The notes beneath the pieces are model-generated. The model made no database searches, had not been told where the DNA came from, and worked only from the letters and a program-made list of their open reading frames with translations. DNA of 64,000 nt from the NCBI GenBank assembly GCA_031315915.1, contig JALDRK010000004.1, forward strand, positions 1 through 64,000, written 5' to 3'. Shown piece by piece: positions 47,268 through 56,747 of this stretch. The position numbers were made by a program, and so were the translations under genes. Each line of letters opens with the position of its first letter. Position 1 is the stretch's first letter. Source of the DNA: Nitrospirales bacterium. Lineage in GTDB: Bacteria > Nitrospirota > Nitrospiria > Nitrospirales > UBA8639.

Positions 47268-47398
47268 CACATTGCCCGTACTATCTCACACCGGATATTG
47301 CCGACACCCGTTCCGGCGAAAGCGGCAGATAGAATTGGCCGTGGATATCCTTAAGAAATCACTTTTCCTGAATTCCCTCCATTCGGTCCCTTCAAAGT

Positions 47399-47833
47399 TC
47401 ACGTGGCATATGTACGCTCCGTGTCTCGAAGCCGTTCAAAGAATGGCCTCGTTTCACCCGGGGTGTATTGAGCTATTTGTAATTGTTCCTGGGCAATTCG
47501 AATGGCACACAACACTCCATTCACCCCTATTGGCCGCCCCACGACCTGGATAGCTCCGAATTGCGAGGCTTCGGGGACCAAAGAGTCATGAGTTTCTCCT
47601 CCCAATAAAATAATCTTTTCCCCGCAACCTTTCTCACGAAGCTTCTTCATGATCCCGATTGGGTCCATCCGAGTGCAAAACAGATCCAGAATAATAATGT
47701 TGGGGGGATAGCCGCCGACTTTTTCCCAGAGTTCCTCTTTCCGGGTCACGCTGACACAGACCTTTCCCATCAGCCCCAAGCGATGCGAAACATTCGCAAT
47801 GAAGAAATGATCGTCCGAAATGAGAATAATCAT
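47399..47833 (-). CDS. Orphan receiver-domain protein
   Basis: This 144-residue single-domain protein has the CheY fold. It has paired acidic residues in MIILISDDHFF and the phospho-acceptor Asp in NIIILDLFC. The usual catalytic Lys after strand 5 is Arg (VVGRPIG). No output domain follows, only a 25-residue tail. No histidine kinase is adjacent. It may be a phosphate sink, a protein-protein adaptor or, given the Lys change, phosphorylation-independent. Confidence 0.75.
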   Translation of the reverse strand: MIILISDDHFFIANVSHRLGLMGKVCVSVTRKEELWEKVGGYPPNIIILDLFCTRMDPIGIMKKLREKGCGEKIILLGGETHDSLVPEASQFGAIQVVGRPIGVNGVLCAIRIAQEQLQIAQYTPGETRPFFERLRDTERTYAT

Positions 47834-48284
47834 AATGCCCCCTTACGTGACATCCCTGCGGACTTTTCGTCACCCAATCAATGAGGAGCGGCCAAAAAAA
47901 TATTCCCTTTATATCTCGCACGTATTCGATTTCCAACTGGTAAAAACCCTTGACTTCGCCGGGTCGTCGATTAATCCCATGTGATGTCGGGAACGTTCCC
48001 CTGGTATGGATAAAATTTCCATGTCCCCAAGTATTTTATCCATGTTTTTGTAAGGGAATAAGGCGTAGATTGGGAATTCTTCAGGTGCAGCAGTCAGCTC
48101 AGAACAATCAATTGTAACAGGATGCGAGGAGGTTCAATGACACACCTATACCTGTAAGCGTTTAACCCGGTCTGAGTGTGGTCCTGACCCTTTTCACGAG
48201 AACGATAGCGAGCAACATCAAGCCCGCGACACGATCAAAAGAGGCTAAAACTTTTCGAATCATGTCACACATTGCACAGGGATC
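47834..48284. other. Region upstream of the respiratory cluster
   Basis: This 450-nt region has no recognisable gene. It should contain the promoter of the eight-gene respiratory operon, but no clear boxes were found. GTCGGGAACGTTCCC at about 47987-48001 includes a short palindrome (GGGAACGTTCCC) that could be a regulator site. Confidence 0.35.
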
Positions 48285-48800
48285 ATGTCTGGACGGACCA
48301 TCGGGATCATTCTCGGATTAGGGGCCGGATGTTTGGCCATGGGTATCGGGCTTTTCTATTCCCTTAGCAGTGCCGACCTCGCTGTTCAGGATCGGCAGCC
48401 TGTGCCTTTTAGCCATCGCCTGCATGCGGGAACATTGGAAATTGCTTGTCAATTCTGTCACCGGCATGCAAAGTACTCTCCAGTTGCCGGTGTCCCATCG
48501 TTGGCGTTGTGTCAAACCTGTCATCAATCACTTCCACAGACAACGCCGGGCATGAAAGTCCTGCAAACCTATTGGGAGCAGAAACGGGCCATCCCCTGGA
48601 TCAGGCTTCAACGTCTTCCGGATCATGTGTACTTCACCCATGAAATGCATCTGTTTGCCGGACTGACCTGCACGTCCTGCCACGGAAATGTAGCACGCAT
48701 GACGGGCACTCCCAGGGCCCCCACCTATGAAATGGGCTGGTGTTTGACCTGTCATGAACAACGCGGGGCTTCTCATGACTGTTGGACCTGCCATAAATAA
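48285..48800 (+). CDS. actA: Pentaheme cytochrome c, ActA/QrcA type
   Basis: This 171-residue protein has one N-terminal hydrophobic helix (IIGLGAGCLAMGIGLFYSL region) that exports and probably anchors it. Five CxxCH heme motifs follow: CQFCH, CQTCH, CTSCH, CLTCH and CWTCH. Size, heme count and place directly before a molybdopterin-family protein match ActA of alternative complex III and QrcA. It should carry electrons between the complex and a periplasmic acceptor. It leads the operon; the next gene starts 11 nt later. Confidence 0.9.
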   Translation: MSGRTIGIILGLGAGCLAMGIGLFYSLSSADLAVQDRQPVPFSHRLHAGTLEIACQFCHRHAKYSPVAGVPSLALCQTCHQSLPQTTPGMKVLQTYWEQKRAIPWIRLQRLPDHVYFTHEMHLFAGLTCTSCHGNVARMTGTPRAPTYEMGWCLTCHEQRGASHDCWTCHK

Positions 48801-48811
48801 AGGACGAATTC

Positions 48812-51007
48812 ATGGATCTTCACCGGAGAACACTGTTTAAAATTCTCGGACTGACCGCCGCCGGTTCCGCCTTGCCGGGCTGTGAGCGGGACGTGCATAA
48901 CCTCGTGCCCTATCTGTTGCCGGATGAAGATATCGTGCCAGGGGTTGCCAATTGGTATGCGACGACCTGTCAGGGATGTGAAGCCGGTTGTGGCATGATG
49001 GTGCGTGTTATGGAGGGTCGGGCAAAAAAAATTGAAGGGAATCCCCGGCACCCGGTAAATGAAGGGAAACTCTGCGCCCGAGGCCAAGCCGCCCTTCAAC
49101 ATCTCTATAACCCCGACCGCCTGCAAGTTCCCTTAAGACGTGAAGGCCGGCGAGGCGAAGGGCGGTTCCGCCCGATTCCCTGGGAGGAAGGCATCGCGGA
49201 ATGGGTGAAGCAATTACGCATGGAGACCGGAGCCGCCGCCATGATCGCCCGTCCGATGACGGGCACCTTAACCAGTCTGTTCGCAACTGTCCTGGATGCC
49301 CTTTCCGGTCGTCTCCTGCTGTACGAATCTACGGGAGAGCAGACCCTCCGCACCGCCCATCTCCGTAGTTTTGGGACTCCGGTCTTGCCGCATTACGATC
49401 TGGCCCATGCGGATTATCTCCTCTCGTTTGGCACGCCATTCCTCGAACATTGGCTCTCCCCCGTATCATTTGGGGTAGCCTACGGAAAATTCCGTCAAGA
49501 CCGTCTCATGGTTCGAGGTCGGTTTATCCAGGTTGAGCCCCGGCTTTCTTTGACGGCCGCGAATGCGGATCGTTGGATTCCCGTGAGACCGGGCACGGAG
49601 GGTTTATTGGCGTTAGGCATCGGACACGTCTTAGTTAAAGAAGGATTGACGCGTCTCTCTTCATCGCAGTTGGCCGACTTTCAACCTTCATTTTCCTCCG
49701 TTTCATTGGAACATATTTCGACCACCACCGAAGTCTCACAGGAGACAATCACCCAACTTGCACATGAGGTGTCTTCGGCGACCGCCCCCCTGTTTATGGG
49801 TGGAGGCCCCGCAGCGGCGCAAACCAACGGCACCGAGACCCTCACGCTCATTAATGCGCTCAATGTGTTAATGGGCGTCATCGACCGCCGTGGCGGAGTC
49901 CAATGGAGAGAGCCGCGCCACTCACCGTTGGACATCGCCCATCCTGACCTCACCAACGAGCATGAATTGATGGATTTGGCGCAGGAATTTGAGCAAGGTT
50001 CGCGCACGCTGCTCCATCTGTACTCGGCCAATCCTCGGTTCACGCTTCCGCCATCGCTGAAGTTTGAACGGGTGTTTGAACGTGCCAAATTTATCGTCAG
50101 CTTCAGTCCCTTTCTCGATGAGTCAACCATGATGGCTGATTTGATTCTGCCGGATCATGACCCATTGGAGTCCTGGGGCGATCGGATTCAGATGGATACT
50201 CTGCCGATTCCAGCTTGGAGCTTATCCCAACCTGTGGTTCGTCCCCTGTACGACACACGGCCCATCGGTGATGTCTGGTTGGAAGCCGCGCACCGATTAG
50301 GTGGATCTCTCAGCAAAAGACTTCCCTGGACTTCGTTTCATGACATGCTGCAATCCAAATGGGAAAGAATGATTGGAGACCGTGAAGATTCCTCTCCGAC
50401 GTTCGAATCCCGTTGGAAAGAGGCTCTCCGACAGGGCGGTCGATGGTCTATGGAGACCCACCCTCGGCAGATATCAGTAACAGCACCTTCGAAGGAGTAC
50501 GAGCCTCCCGAGTTTTTGGGAAATTCCACAGAGTATCCGTTCTATTGTTACCCCTATCCTTCTCTCTCCTTGCATGACGGGCGGGGAGCGAATCTTCCCT
50601 GGTTACAGGAACTGCCTAATCCCCTGACCACGGGCATGTGGGGAAGTTGGATCGAGATCAATCCGGCTACGGCCCAAGCATTGGGCATCCACGCCGGCGA
50701 CCTGGTCCGTGTCACATCGGACTATGGAACCATCGAAGCCCACGCCATCTTTTTCCCTGGGCTGCATCCCGAGCTTCTGGCCATTCCCATCGGCCAGGGA
50801 CATCAGGCGTACGGACGCTATGCCAAAGGGCGCGGGATCAACCCTCTGACGTTGCTGGGTCCGACCTTTGACCGGCACTCGGGCACATTAGCCAGCGGTG
50901 CCACGCGCGTGCGGATCGAACGGGTGAAAGGCCAATCGCAATTAGTGATGCTCGATCCAAAGAACCATCCGATCTCTCACCACATTCAGGAAACAGGAGG
51001 GTTGTAA
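48812..51007 (+). CDS. Molybdopterin-oxidoreductase-family subunit, ActB1/QrcB type
   Basis: This 731-residue periplasm-facing subunit has a twin-arginine signal (LHRRTLFKILGLTAAGSALP) that ends in a possible lipobox (LPGC). A [4Fe-4S] motif is complete (CQGCEAGC, then KLCARGQ). SFGTPFLEHWLSPVSFG is typical of the alternative complex III B1 domain. There is no obvious Mo-ligating Ser, Cys or Sec, so the cofactor may be absent as in ACIII and Qrc. In many ACIII the B1 and B2 parts are fused; here they are separate genes. AAGGA precedes the ATG. Confidence 0.88.
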   Translation: MDLHRRTLFKILGLTAAGSALPGCERDVHNLVPYLLPDEDIVPGVANWYATTCQGCEAGCGMMVRVMEGRAKKIEGNPRHPVNEGKLCARGQAALQHLYNPDRLQVPLRREGRRGEGRFRPIPWEEGIAEWVKQLRMETGAAAMIARPMTGTLTSLFATVLDALSGRLLLYESTGEQTLRTAHLRSFGTPVLPHYDLAHADYLLSFGTPFLEHWLSPVSFGVAYGKFRQDRLMVRGRFIQVEPRLSLTAANADRWIPVRPGTEGLLALGIGHVLVKEGLTRLSSSQLADFQPSFSSVSLEHISTTTEVSQETITQLAHEVSSATAPLFMGGGPAAAQTNGTETLTLINALNVLMGVIDRRGGVQWREPRHSPLDIAHPDLTNEHELMDLAQEFEQGSRTLLHLYSANPRFTLPPSLKFERVFERAKFIVSFSPFLDESTMMADLILPDHDPLESWGDRIQMDTLPIPAWSLSQPVVRPLYDTRPIGDVWLEAAHRLGGSLSKRLPWTSFHDMLQSKWERMIGDREDSSPTFESRWKEALRQGGRWSMETHPRQISVTAPSKEYEPPEFLGNSTEYPFYCYPYPSLSLHDGRGANLPWLQELPNPLTTGMWGSWIEINPATAQALGIHAGDLVRVTSDYGTIEAHAIFFPGLHPELLAIPIGQGHQAYGRYAKGRGINPLTLLGPTFDRHSGTLASGATRVRIERVKGQSQLVMLDPKNHPISHHIQETGGL

Positions 51008-51008
51008 T

Positions 51009-51746
51009 ATGAGCCGGGATCCACAAACGCCACAAGGATATTCGAAAACGGCGGACTCACCCTATAAATGGGAAATGGTGGTGGATCTGGACCGATGCAC
51101 CGGATGCGAGGCATGCGTCATCGCCTGTCATGCGGAAAATAATATTCGTATCTCCGGAGAAGAGGAAGCGGCCCAAGGCCGTGCCATCAACTGGATTCGT
51201 ATTGAACGATACTGGGAGGGCGAGTACCCGGATGTCAAAGTAAAATTTCTTCCTGTCCTGTGTCAGCATTGTGACGAGGCCCCATGCGAACCGGTCTGCC
51301 CGGTCTATGCCTCCTATCATACGCCCGATGGGTTGAACGCCCAAGTCTACAATCGATGCATCGGCGTTCGATACTGCGGCAATAACTGTCCCTATGTGGC
51401 CCGGCAATTCAATTGGTTCGACCCTCATTGGGATGAACCGTTGGCGGAGCAATTGAACCCTGACGTCTCCGTGCGATCAGGCGGGGTAATGGAAAAATGC
51501 ACATTTTGCGTACAGCGGATACGCACGGGAAAGGAAAATGCCGCCAAGGAAGGCCGCCGGGTCAAAGATGGAGAAATCACGCCTGCCTGCGTCCAGTCGT
51601 GTCCCACGTCCGCCCTGATCTTTGGCGATCGGAACGATCCGAAAAGCCGGGTGGCCCGCTTGAAAAAAAGTGAACGGGGCTTTCATCTTCTCGAACACCT
51701 GGGCACCCATCCGTCCGTGACATACCTCCGGAGACTGGCGGAATGA
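51009..51746 (+). CDS. Multi-cluster Fe-S subunit, ActB2/QrcC type
   Basis: This 245-residue protein has four cysteine groups: CTGCEACVIAC, CQHCDEAPCEPVCPV, CIGVRYCGNNCPY and CTFCVQRI with CVQSCPT. That is enough for four cubane clusters, one of them possibly [3Fe-4S]. It would link the B1 subunit to the pentaheme cytochrome and the membrane NrfD subunit. It has no signal peptide, so it is probably carried out with the Tat-exported B1 subunit. AGGAGG lies in the end of the B1 gene; its own stop overlaps the NrfD start. Confidence 0.93.
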   Translation: MSRDPQTPQGYSKTADSPYKWEMVVDLDRCTGCEACVIACHAENNIRISGEEEAAQGRAINWIRIERYWEGEYPDVKVKFLPVLCQHCDEAPCEPVCPVYASYHTPDGLNAQVYNRCIGVRYCGNNCPYVARQFNWFDPHWDEPLAEQLNPDVSVRSGGVMEKCTFCVQRIRTGKENAAKEGRRVKDGEITPACVQSCPTSALIFGDRNDPKSRVARLKKSERGFHLLEHLGTHPSVTYLRRLAE

Positions 51747-53093
51747 CCAGCCGGCCTTCGGTATGGGAAGACATCCCGAAGATCAACCGGGATCTGCTTG
51801 CCCCGCTCCAGACGACCACATGGTGGTATGGCCTTTGGGTGGGAGTGTTGGCCTGTTTCGTCGCCGCCGGCGCGGGAGCCTGGACCTATCAAATTCAGAC
51901 CGGAATCGGACAAACCGATTTACATCATCCCATTTTTTGGGGCTCCTATATCGGCTCCTTTGTCTTTTGGATCGGCGTCAGTCATTCCGGGACATTCATT
52001 TCCGGCGTCTTACGTTTAACGAATGCGGAATGGCGTCGACCGGTCACCCGCCTGGCGGAGTTGATGACGATGATCGCAATCATGGTGACGGCCCTGTTCA
52101 TTTTTTATCATTTGGGCCGGGTCTGGCGATTTTATTATCTCATTCCCTATCCCAATCAACGGGAAATCTGGCCGAATTTTCGCTCTCCGCTCATGTGGGA
52201 TGCCACTGCGATTTTTACCTATGCGACTGCCAGCACCATTTACATTTACCTCCCCTTAATTCCGGATTTCGCACTGGCACGCGACCGTGTGCAAGGGTGG
52301 AGAAAAACCCTGTATCGCCGACTGGCGATAGGATGGCATGGATCACAAGCGCAATGGCACACCCTGGAAACCGCCATACGCATCATTACCCCCTTAATCG
52401 TGATGGTCATGATTTCGGTGCATTCCATTGTCGGATTCGATTTCGGCATGGCACTTGTCCCGGCATGGCATTCGACGATTTATGCCCCGTATTTTGTTGT
52501 CGGGGCTGTACACTCAGGACTAGGCATGGTGATGATCGGGCTTTACGTCCTCCGGAAGGTGTATCAGTTGCATGAGTATATTCGCACCGAGCATTTTGAA
52601 AAGTTGGGGAAGTTGCTGTTAGTGACGACATTGCTATTGGCCTATCTGTATTTTTCAGAGCAGTTAACCATCTGGTATGGAAACATTCCCGATCATCTGG
52701 CGATACAGAATGCGCTTCTCTACGGAACGTATGCCGTTCCGGTTCATGGTGGGTTGTATTTATGTCGTCCCCCTGCTGACACTGGTCTGGCCTGGTTTTC
52801 AAACAATGGCCATTGGGGCTCATGATGATCGACCTGTTAACAGTCGAAATGCTCGTATATGCATTGAGCACATGGTGATCATGTCGTGCCGGCGCTTGGT
52901 CATCCAAGACTGTCATTTCAATGGGATAGAGTATTTTCAACCCGCTCAAGCATCGAGGCACCATTCTGCTGGAACCCTGGCCTTGCCGCCTTCGGCTCTG
53001 CTGCTCATTCCACTTTCGGTGAAATTCGTTCCGGTGATCTCGATCGGGAAGAAAAATTGGGAAAAACATGCCCAGGAGCTCAAGCACCGATGA
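51743..53093 (+). pseudogene. actC: NrfD-like quinol-interacting membrane subunit ActC, frame-broken C-terminus
   Basis: This is the membrane subunit expected to bind menaquinol. The first frame (51743 to about 52740) holds about eight helices, including WIGVSHSGTFISGVLRLTNA and HSIVGFDFGMALVPAWHSTI. At TYAVP the frame shifts to MVGCIYVVPLLTLVWPGFQT and again to reach MVIMS, LVIQDCHFNGIEYF and LLLIPLSVKFVPVISI, ending at 53093. Two single-G changes near 52883-52900 cancel each other. Joined length is about 450 residues, the family norm. The stop overlaps the ActD start (ATGA), so the true reading frame is clear at both ends. Confidence 0.88.
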
Positions 53094-53624
53094 CCGACAC
53101 GTGGTACTGGGGATCTTCGCTCCCCTGCACCCTCTCCCCGTGATTGATGGTGCGGAGTCAGGGGATTTCGGATGGCCTGATGGAAGTCATGTCGCCTTCC
53201 GTTGGAAACTTCCTTGCTCAGCAAACCGGTTCGATTCCCGCTTCATCGAATAACCGTCATCGGAGGAATCATTGGAATTGGAGTCGGGATTTTTTTCGCC
53301 GCGGGAACGGCACTGTTGTTCCCGTTGGTCACGGGAGGAAAACCCATTGTGAGTATTCCGGTGGTGGGAATTATTTCCTATGAAACCATGATGTTGATGG
53401 CCATTGTCATGACCTTCCTCGCGACGACGGTCAAAATTGCTTTCATAGAACAGTCCGGTCTCCCCAATGATCCGCGCATAGATGAGGGAGCGATAGGTCT
53501 CTCGATTCAGGTCGGGAAGGATTCGGCTACGGCTCAGGCCATTTCCTGCATTCTGCAAGAAGCCGGAGCGTCTGAGGTGGAGATACGTACGGTAGACCAT
53601 CATTGGCAAACGGGAGAAATATGA
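53090..53624 (+). pseudogene. actD: ActD-type (DUF3341) membrane subunit, frame-broken N-terminus
   Basis: The C-terminal half is intact from about 53202: two membrane helices (IIGIGVGIFFAAGTALLF and the TMMLMAIVMTFLATTV region) with GGKPIVSIPVVGIISYE between them, typical of ActD. The N-terminal half is spread over three frames: HVVLGIFAPLHP, then GISDGLMEVMSP, then LETSLLSKPV. At least three indels are needed to join it. The ATG at 53090 overlaps the ActC stop. ActD has no cofactor and is a structural subunit of alternative complex III. Confidence 0.82.
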
Positions 53625-54151
53625 CTTTGCAACTCGTTCGTCCTAACCGCTCCTATCTTTTTTTCAAGTGTATGATTATCGGGACGGGGCTTCTCTTCGT
53701 CGGCTGTTCGAGAGATATGGAAGAACAACCTTCATATTCCTTTCAAGAAGCGCCTCGCCTCCATTCTCCGCAGGCAAGCGTCCCGCAATCGGGGCCTGCG
53801 TATTCCCGAAGATCCACGCAAATGATCTCTCAGGGCCAGGAGTTATTTTCGATCAACTGCTCGCATTGTCATGGCAAGCACGGAACGGGCGACGGAGCGG
53901 TAGCCGGGTATTTACCTGATCTGCCGGCGAACCTTCAGGCGCCGGCGATCCAACAACAACCGGATGCGGAGCTATACGGCATTGTGACCAATGGCCAAAA
54001 CGTGATGCCGGCTTTTGACCGATTCCTTTCCGATGAAGACCGATGGATCTTGGTTTCTTTCCTCCGATCGTTGGAGAGTCAGGATCTCTCTTCCATCCCT
54101 GTGTCCCAGGAATCCAACCGGCAGGGTTCAACTCCAGGAAAGTCGTTCTAG
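53621..54151 (+). CDS. actE: Monoheme cytochrome c lipoprotein, ActE type
   Basis: The ATG at 53621 overlaps the ActD stop and follows GGAG. The product of about 176 residues has a lipoprotein signal with lipobox LFVGC, a disordered linker (about 25-65) and one class I cytochrome c domain with CSHCH and the distal Met in QNVMPAF. It matches the ActE position and type. It would pass electrons from the complex to the terminal oxidase. An upstream ATG (53603) is in frame but less well placed. Confidence 0.92.
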   Translation: MTLQLVRPNRSYLFFKCMIIGTGLLFVGCSRDMEEQPSYSFQEAPRLHSPQASVPQSGPAYSRRSTQMISQGQELFSINCSHCHGKHGTGDGAVAGYLPDLPANLQAPAIQQQPDAELYGIVTNGQNVMPAFDRFLSDEDRWILVSFLRSLESQDLSSIPVSQESNRQGSTPGKSF

Positions 54152-54169
54152 ACGGCTGCGGGGAACATT

Positions 54170-55342
54170 ATGACGAATTCGAGTTTTTGGGTGGGAGTGT
54201 TCAGTTTGGCGCATATTACGTTAGCCGGTCTGGGAGTGGGATTCATGATCCTTGCTCCCATTGCAGAAGGATTAGGACGCACACGCCCGCATTTTACCGA
54301 TTTTGCCTATTCGGCCACCCGCTTTACGCTGGTGACCTATACCACCAGCATCGTCCTGGCCGTCTTTATGTTGGAACTCTTCATCGGGTTATTCCCACTC
54401 ACCAATAGCTGGTTATTTAATCACTTTCGCTCTCCCTTGCATCTGGCATTGGCGGCATTTTTTATTCAAGTGTTCTGTCTGTATCCCTATTATCATTTTT
54501 GGAATCGACTTCGTTCGAAAAGTATTACCGGGCATATGACGTTGGGCGCGTCGGCAGCAGTCCTGATACTCATCTGGGGGGGAATTTTAGACGGAATCGG
54601 TTCGTTTATGATGACCCCCGTGGAAGGTGAAACCGGTTGGGCCAGACTATGGAATCCGACATGGGTGCCCTTGTTGGTCCACCGTTTCTTCGGCAACCTG
54701 GTCATCGCGGGGTATGTGATGGCCGCGTATGCCGGATGGCGTCTGTGGAACCCTTCTTTACAACCGAACCATGTGGAATATTACTTGACATTGTTGAAAA
54801 CGGGGATGGCCATCGGCATTGTCAGTCTGATGATTCAACCCGTTTCAGGATTCATCTTTGCTCAACAAATCCAGCATGCCCAACCGGATGTTCAGCAATT
54901 CCTGTATAACGGCCCAACAATCCTCCTGGTGTATGGGCAATTTACCCTCCTGGCCCTCCTGCTCCTCGGAAGCCACCTCATTTTTTGCCCCGGGCATTTC
55001 GACCGTAATCATTCCCATTGGGCGGAGTTCTTGTATGTGCTGTCGATCATACTAATGGTCATTCTGGCCCCCTATCCCTTTTATCGGCGGATTGTGACTG
55101 TGATCGTGCTTCTTCAAACGGGCTGGCATCTGACTGTTGTTTTTCCGGTCTGGCTGCGAGACGCCACGCCGACACTCAATAAGCCGTTCACCCGATCCAT
55201 CGCCATGACCCTTGGCTTCGCCGCTCTCCTGCTCTATCTCACGATGGGAACAATCCGGGAAATGGCGCGAGGAAACGACACCATCAATGGAATCATCGAA
55301 CGCCAGATGGAATCCGCATTCATAGCTGAAACATTCCCATGA
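54170..55342 (+). CDS. CydA-like cytochrome bd-family membrane protein 1
   Basis: This 390-residue membrane protein has about nine helices. H15 (SLAHITLAGLGVGF) matches the conserved helix-1 His, and WVPLLVHRFFGNLVIAGYVM matches the b-heme His region. The two conserved Glu of CydA helix 3 (consensus EG.xxxFFLES) are missing; the segment reads LHLALAAFFIQVFCLYPYY. There is no GRQPW motif and no Q-loop of normal length. It is thus probably a heme b carrying CydA homologue without the oxygen site. GGGGA precedes the ATG, and the next gene overlaps its stop. Confidence 0.82.
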   Translation: MTNSSFWVGVFSLAHITLAGLGVGFMILAPIAEGLGRTRPHFTDFAYSATRFTLVTYTTSIVLAVFMLELFIGLFPLTNSWLFNHFRSPLHLALAAFFIQVFCLYPYYHFWNRLRSKSITGHMTLGASAAVLILIWGGILDGIGSFMMTPVEGETGWARLWNPTWVPLLVHRFFGNLVIAGYVMAAYAGWRLWNPSLQPNHVEYYLTLLKTGMAIGIVSLMIQPVSGFIFAQQIQHAQPDVQQFLYNGPTILLVYGQFTLLALLLLGSHLIFCPGHFDRNHSHWAEFLYVLSIILMVILAPYPFYRRIVTVIVLLQTGWHLTVVFPVWLRDATPTLNKPFTRSIAMTLGFAALLLYLTMGTIREMARGNDTINGIIERQMESAFIAETFP

Positions 55343-56706
55343 CGCTTGAACCGCTTGAAACCTCAATGACGGTCGGACGCGTGGCGATTGCCGCTTCGGC
55401 TCTCAGTCACAGCCTTTTTGCCACGTTTATCGTGGGATCGTCCTTGATCGGGGCCATTACGGCTACCTGTAGCTATGTCACGGGAAAAGAATGGTTCAGC
55501 CGGCTGGCCAAGCTGATTGCCTTTACCCTGGTGTTATCGACAGCGACCATTTCTTTTCTCGGGGTCCTGCTGGTGTTTTTTCTGAATATGTATTGGCCGC
55601 AATTTTGGCATCGCATCTTCCACGTCATGTTTTGGCCTTTTATAGGAGAGGCCGCGTTATTTCTGGGAGAAGCCATTTTTGCCTATGCCTGGTATTACCT
55701 GTGGGAATGGGGACAACATGGATGGAGACAAAAGATGCATTTGGCGTTTATTTGGATCGCGGCGGGATGTGCGTTGGCCGCCATGTTTCTAATCGATATA
55801 ACCGCCTCCTATATGTTGACGCCCTATCCCGTACATGCCGCGTGGGAAAACATCTTCAATCCCACGATGATTCACTTGGACCTCCACCGATGGTTCGGCA
55901 ATTTGGCCTGGGCGGGATTTGCCCTAGCGGCAATATGCGCCATGCGCTATTTGAAGGCCGATAACGGAAAGGATCAGAGGTTTTTTCAACAGGGCACAGC
56001 ATTCTGTTTTGTCATCGGATATGGCGCGCTGTTGATCATGCCCGCGGTGGGATACCAATATTTGCTTCATCTACGCTACGGACAGCCTCAAGCTTTTTAT
56101 ACCGTCATGCTGGGGGAGCGATCATGGCTTTTTGACCTGGTCGGTCTGCTCTATGGGTTAATGATACTGCTAGGATCTCTCTACGTGAACAGGATGATGC
56201 AAGCCCAGCAACAATACTCATCGATCTATTCGGGTTTCTTTCCTTTTTCCTTCGGCATCATCCTCCTGGCCGTTGTCGTCTTGGGCATGCCCTACCACGT
56301 GCAGCATGTGCCTGGGTTGAACCGATTCCTTGATCAGGAGATCAATCCCCTGGGAAAGATGCAACCGTATAAATATTTCGCGTTGTCGGCGCTAGTGGTG
56401 TTTGGATTCGTGAATTGGCTCTATGCATTCCGAGCCTTTTGGAAAAGGCGAGCGCACCCTCTACCCGCTGGCTGGACGAAAGCCCATCGCGCGATGGCTT
56501 CCACGGCCATTACCCTGGCCGGACTGACGATAATCATGCTGTTAGCCATGGGTTGGGTCCGAGAATCCGCTCGAGCGGTCAACGGGTATTTGATCTATGA
56601 CGTGATGCGATTGAAGGATGAGGATTCCACCTATACCGATACCGGTCGGACTTCGGAACTGGCGTTTCCTCCACTGGAGACGAGAGGTAAAGCTGTTACG
56701 CCATAG
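55339..56706 (+). CDS. CydA-like cytochrome bd-family membrane protein 2
   Basis: This 455-residue membrane protein has about ten helices. H24 (ALSHSLFATFIVGS) matches the helix-1 His. The helix-3 acidic pair is kept (IGEAALFLGEAIFAYAWYYL, E104 and E111), and IHLDLHRWFGNLAWAGFALA gives the b-heme His. NPLGKMQPYKYFAL resembles the GRQPW region of true bd oxidases. This subunit is the better candidate for an oxygen-reducing site, by inference. No CydB follows; the next gene is on the opposite strand. The last gene of the respiratory operon. Confidence 0.82.
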   Translation: MTLEPLETSMTVGRVAIAASALSHSLFATFIVGSSLIGAITATCSYVTGKEWFSRLAKLIAFTLVLSTATISFLGVLLVFFLNMYWPQFWHRIFHVMFWPFIGEAALFLGEAIFAYAWYYLWEWGQHGWRQKMHLAFIWIAAGCALAAMFLIDITASYMLTPYPVHAAWENIFNPTMIHLDLHRWFGNLAWAGFALAAICAMRYLKADNGKDQRFFQQGTAFCFVIGYGALLIMPAVGYQYLLHLRYGQPQAFYTVMLGERSWLFDLVGLLYGLMILLGSLYVNRMMQAQQQYSSIYSGFFPFSFGIILLAVVVLGMPYHVQHVPGLNRFLDQEINPLGKMQPYKYFALSALVVFGFVNWLYAFRAFWKRRAHPLPAGWTKAHRAMASTAITLAGLTIIMLLAMGWVRESARAVNGYLIYDVMRLKDEDSTYTDTGRTSELAFPPLETRGKAVTP

Positions 56707-56747
56707 GGGAAAACCAGATCACTTCTACAGCGCGGCATTGTGGATTC

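Noticed and set aside
53226-53240. tRNA-like T-arm string (ggttcgattcccgc)
   Set aside because: No acceptor, D or anticodon arm around it; it lies inside the actD coding region.
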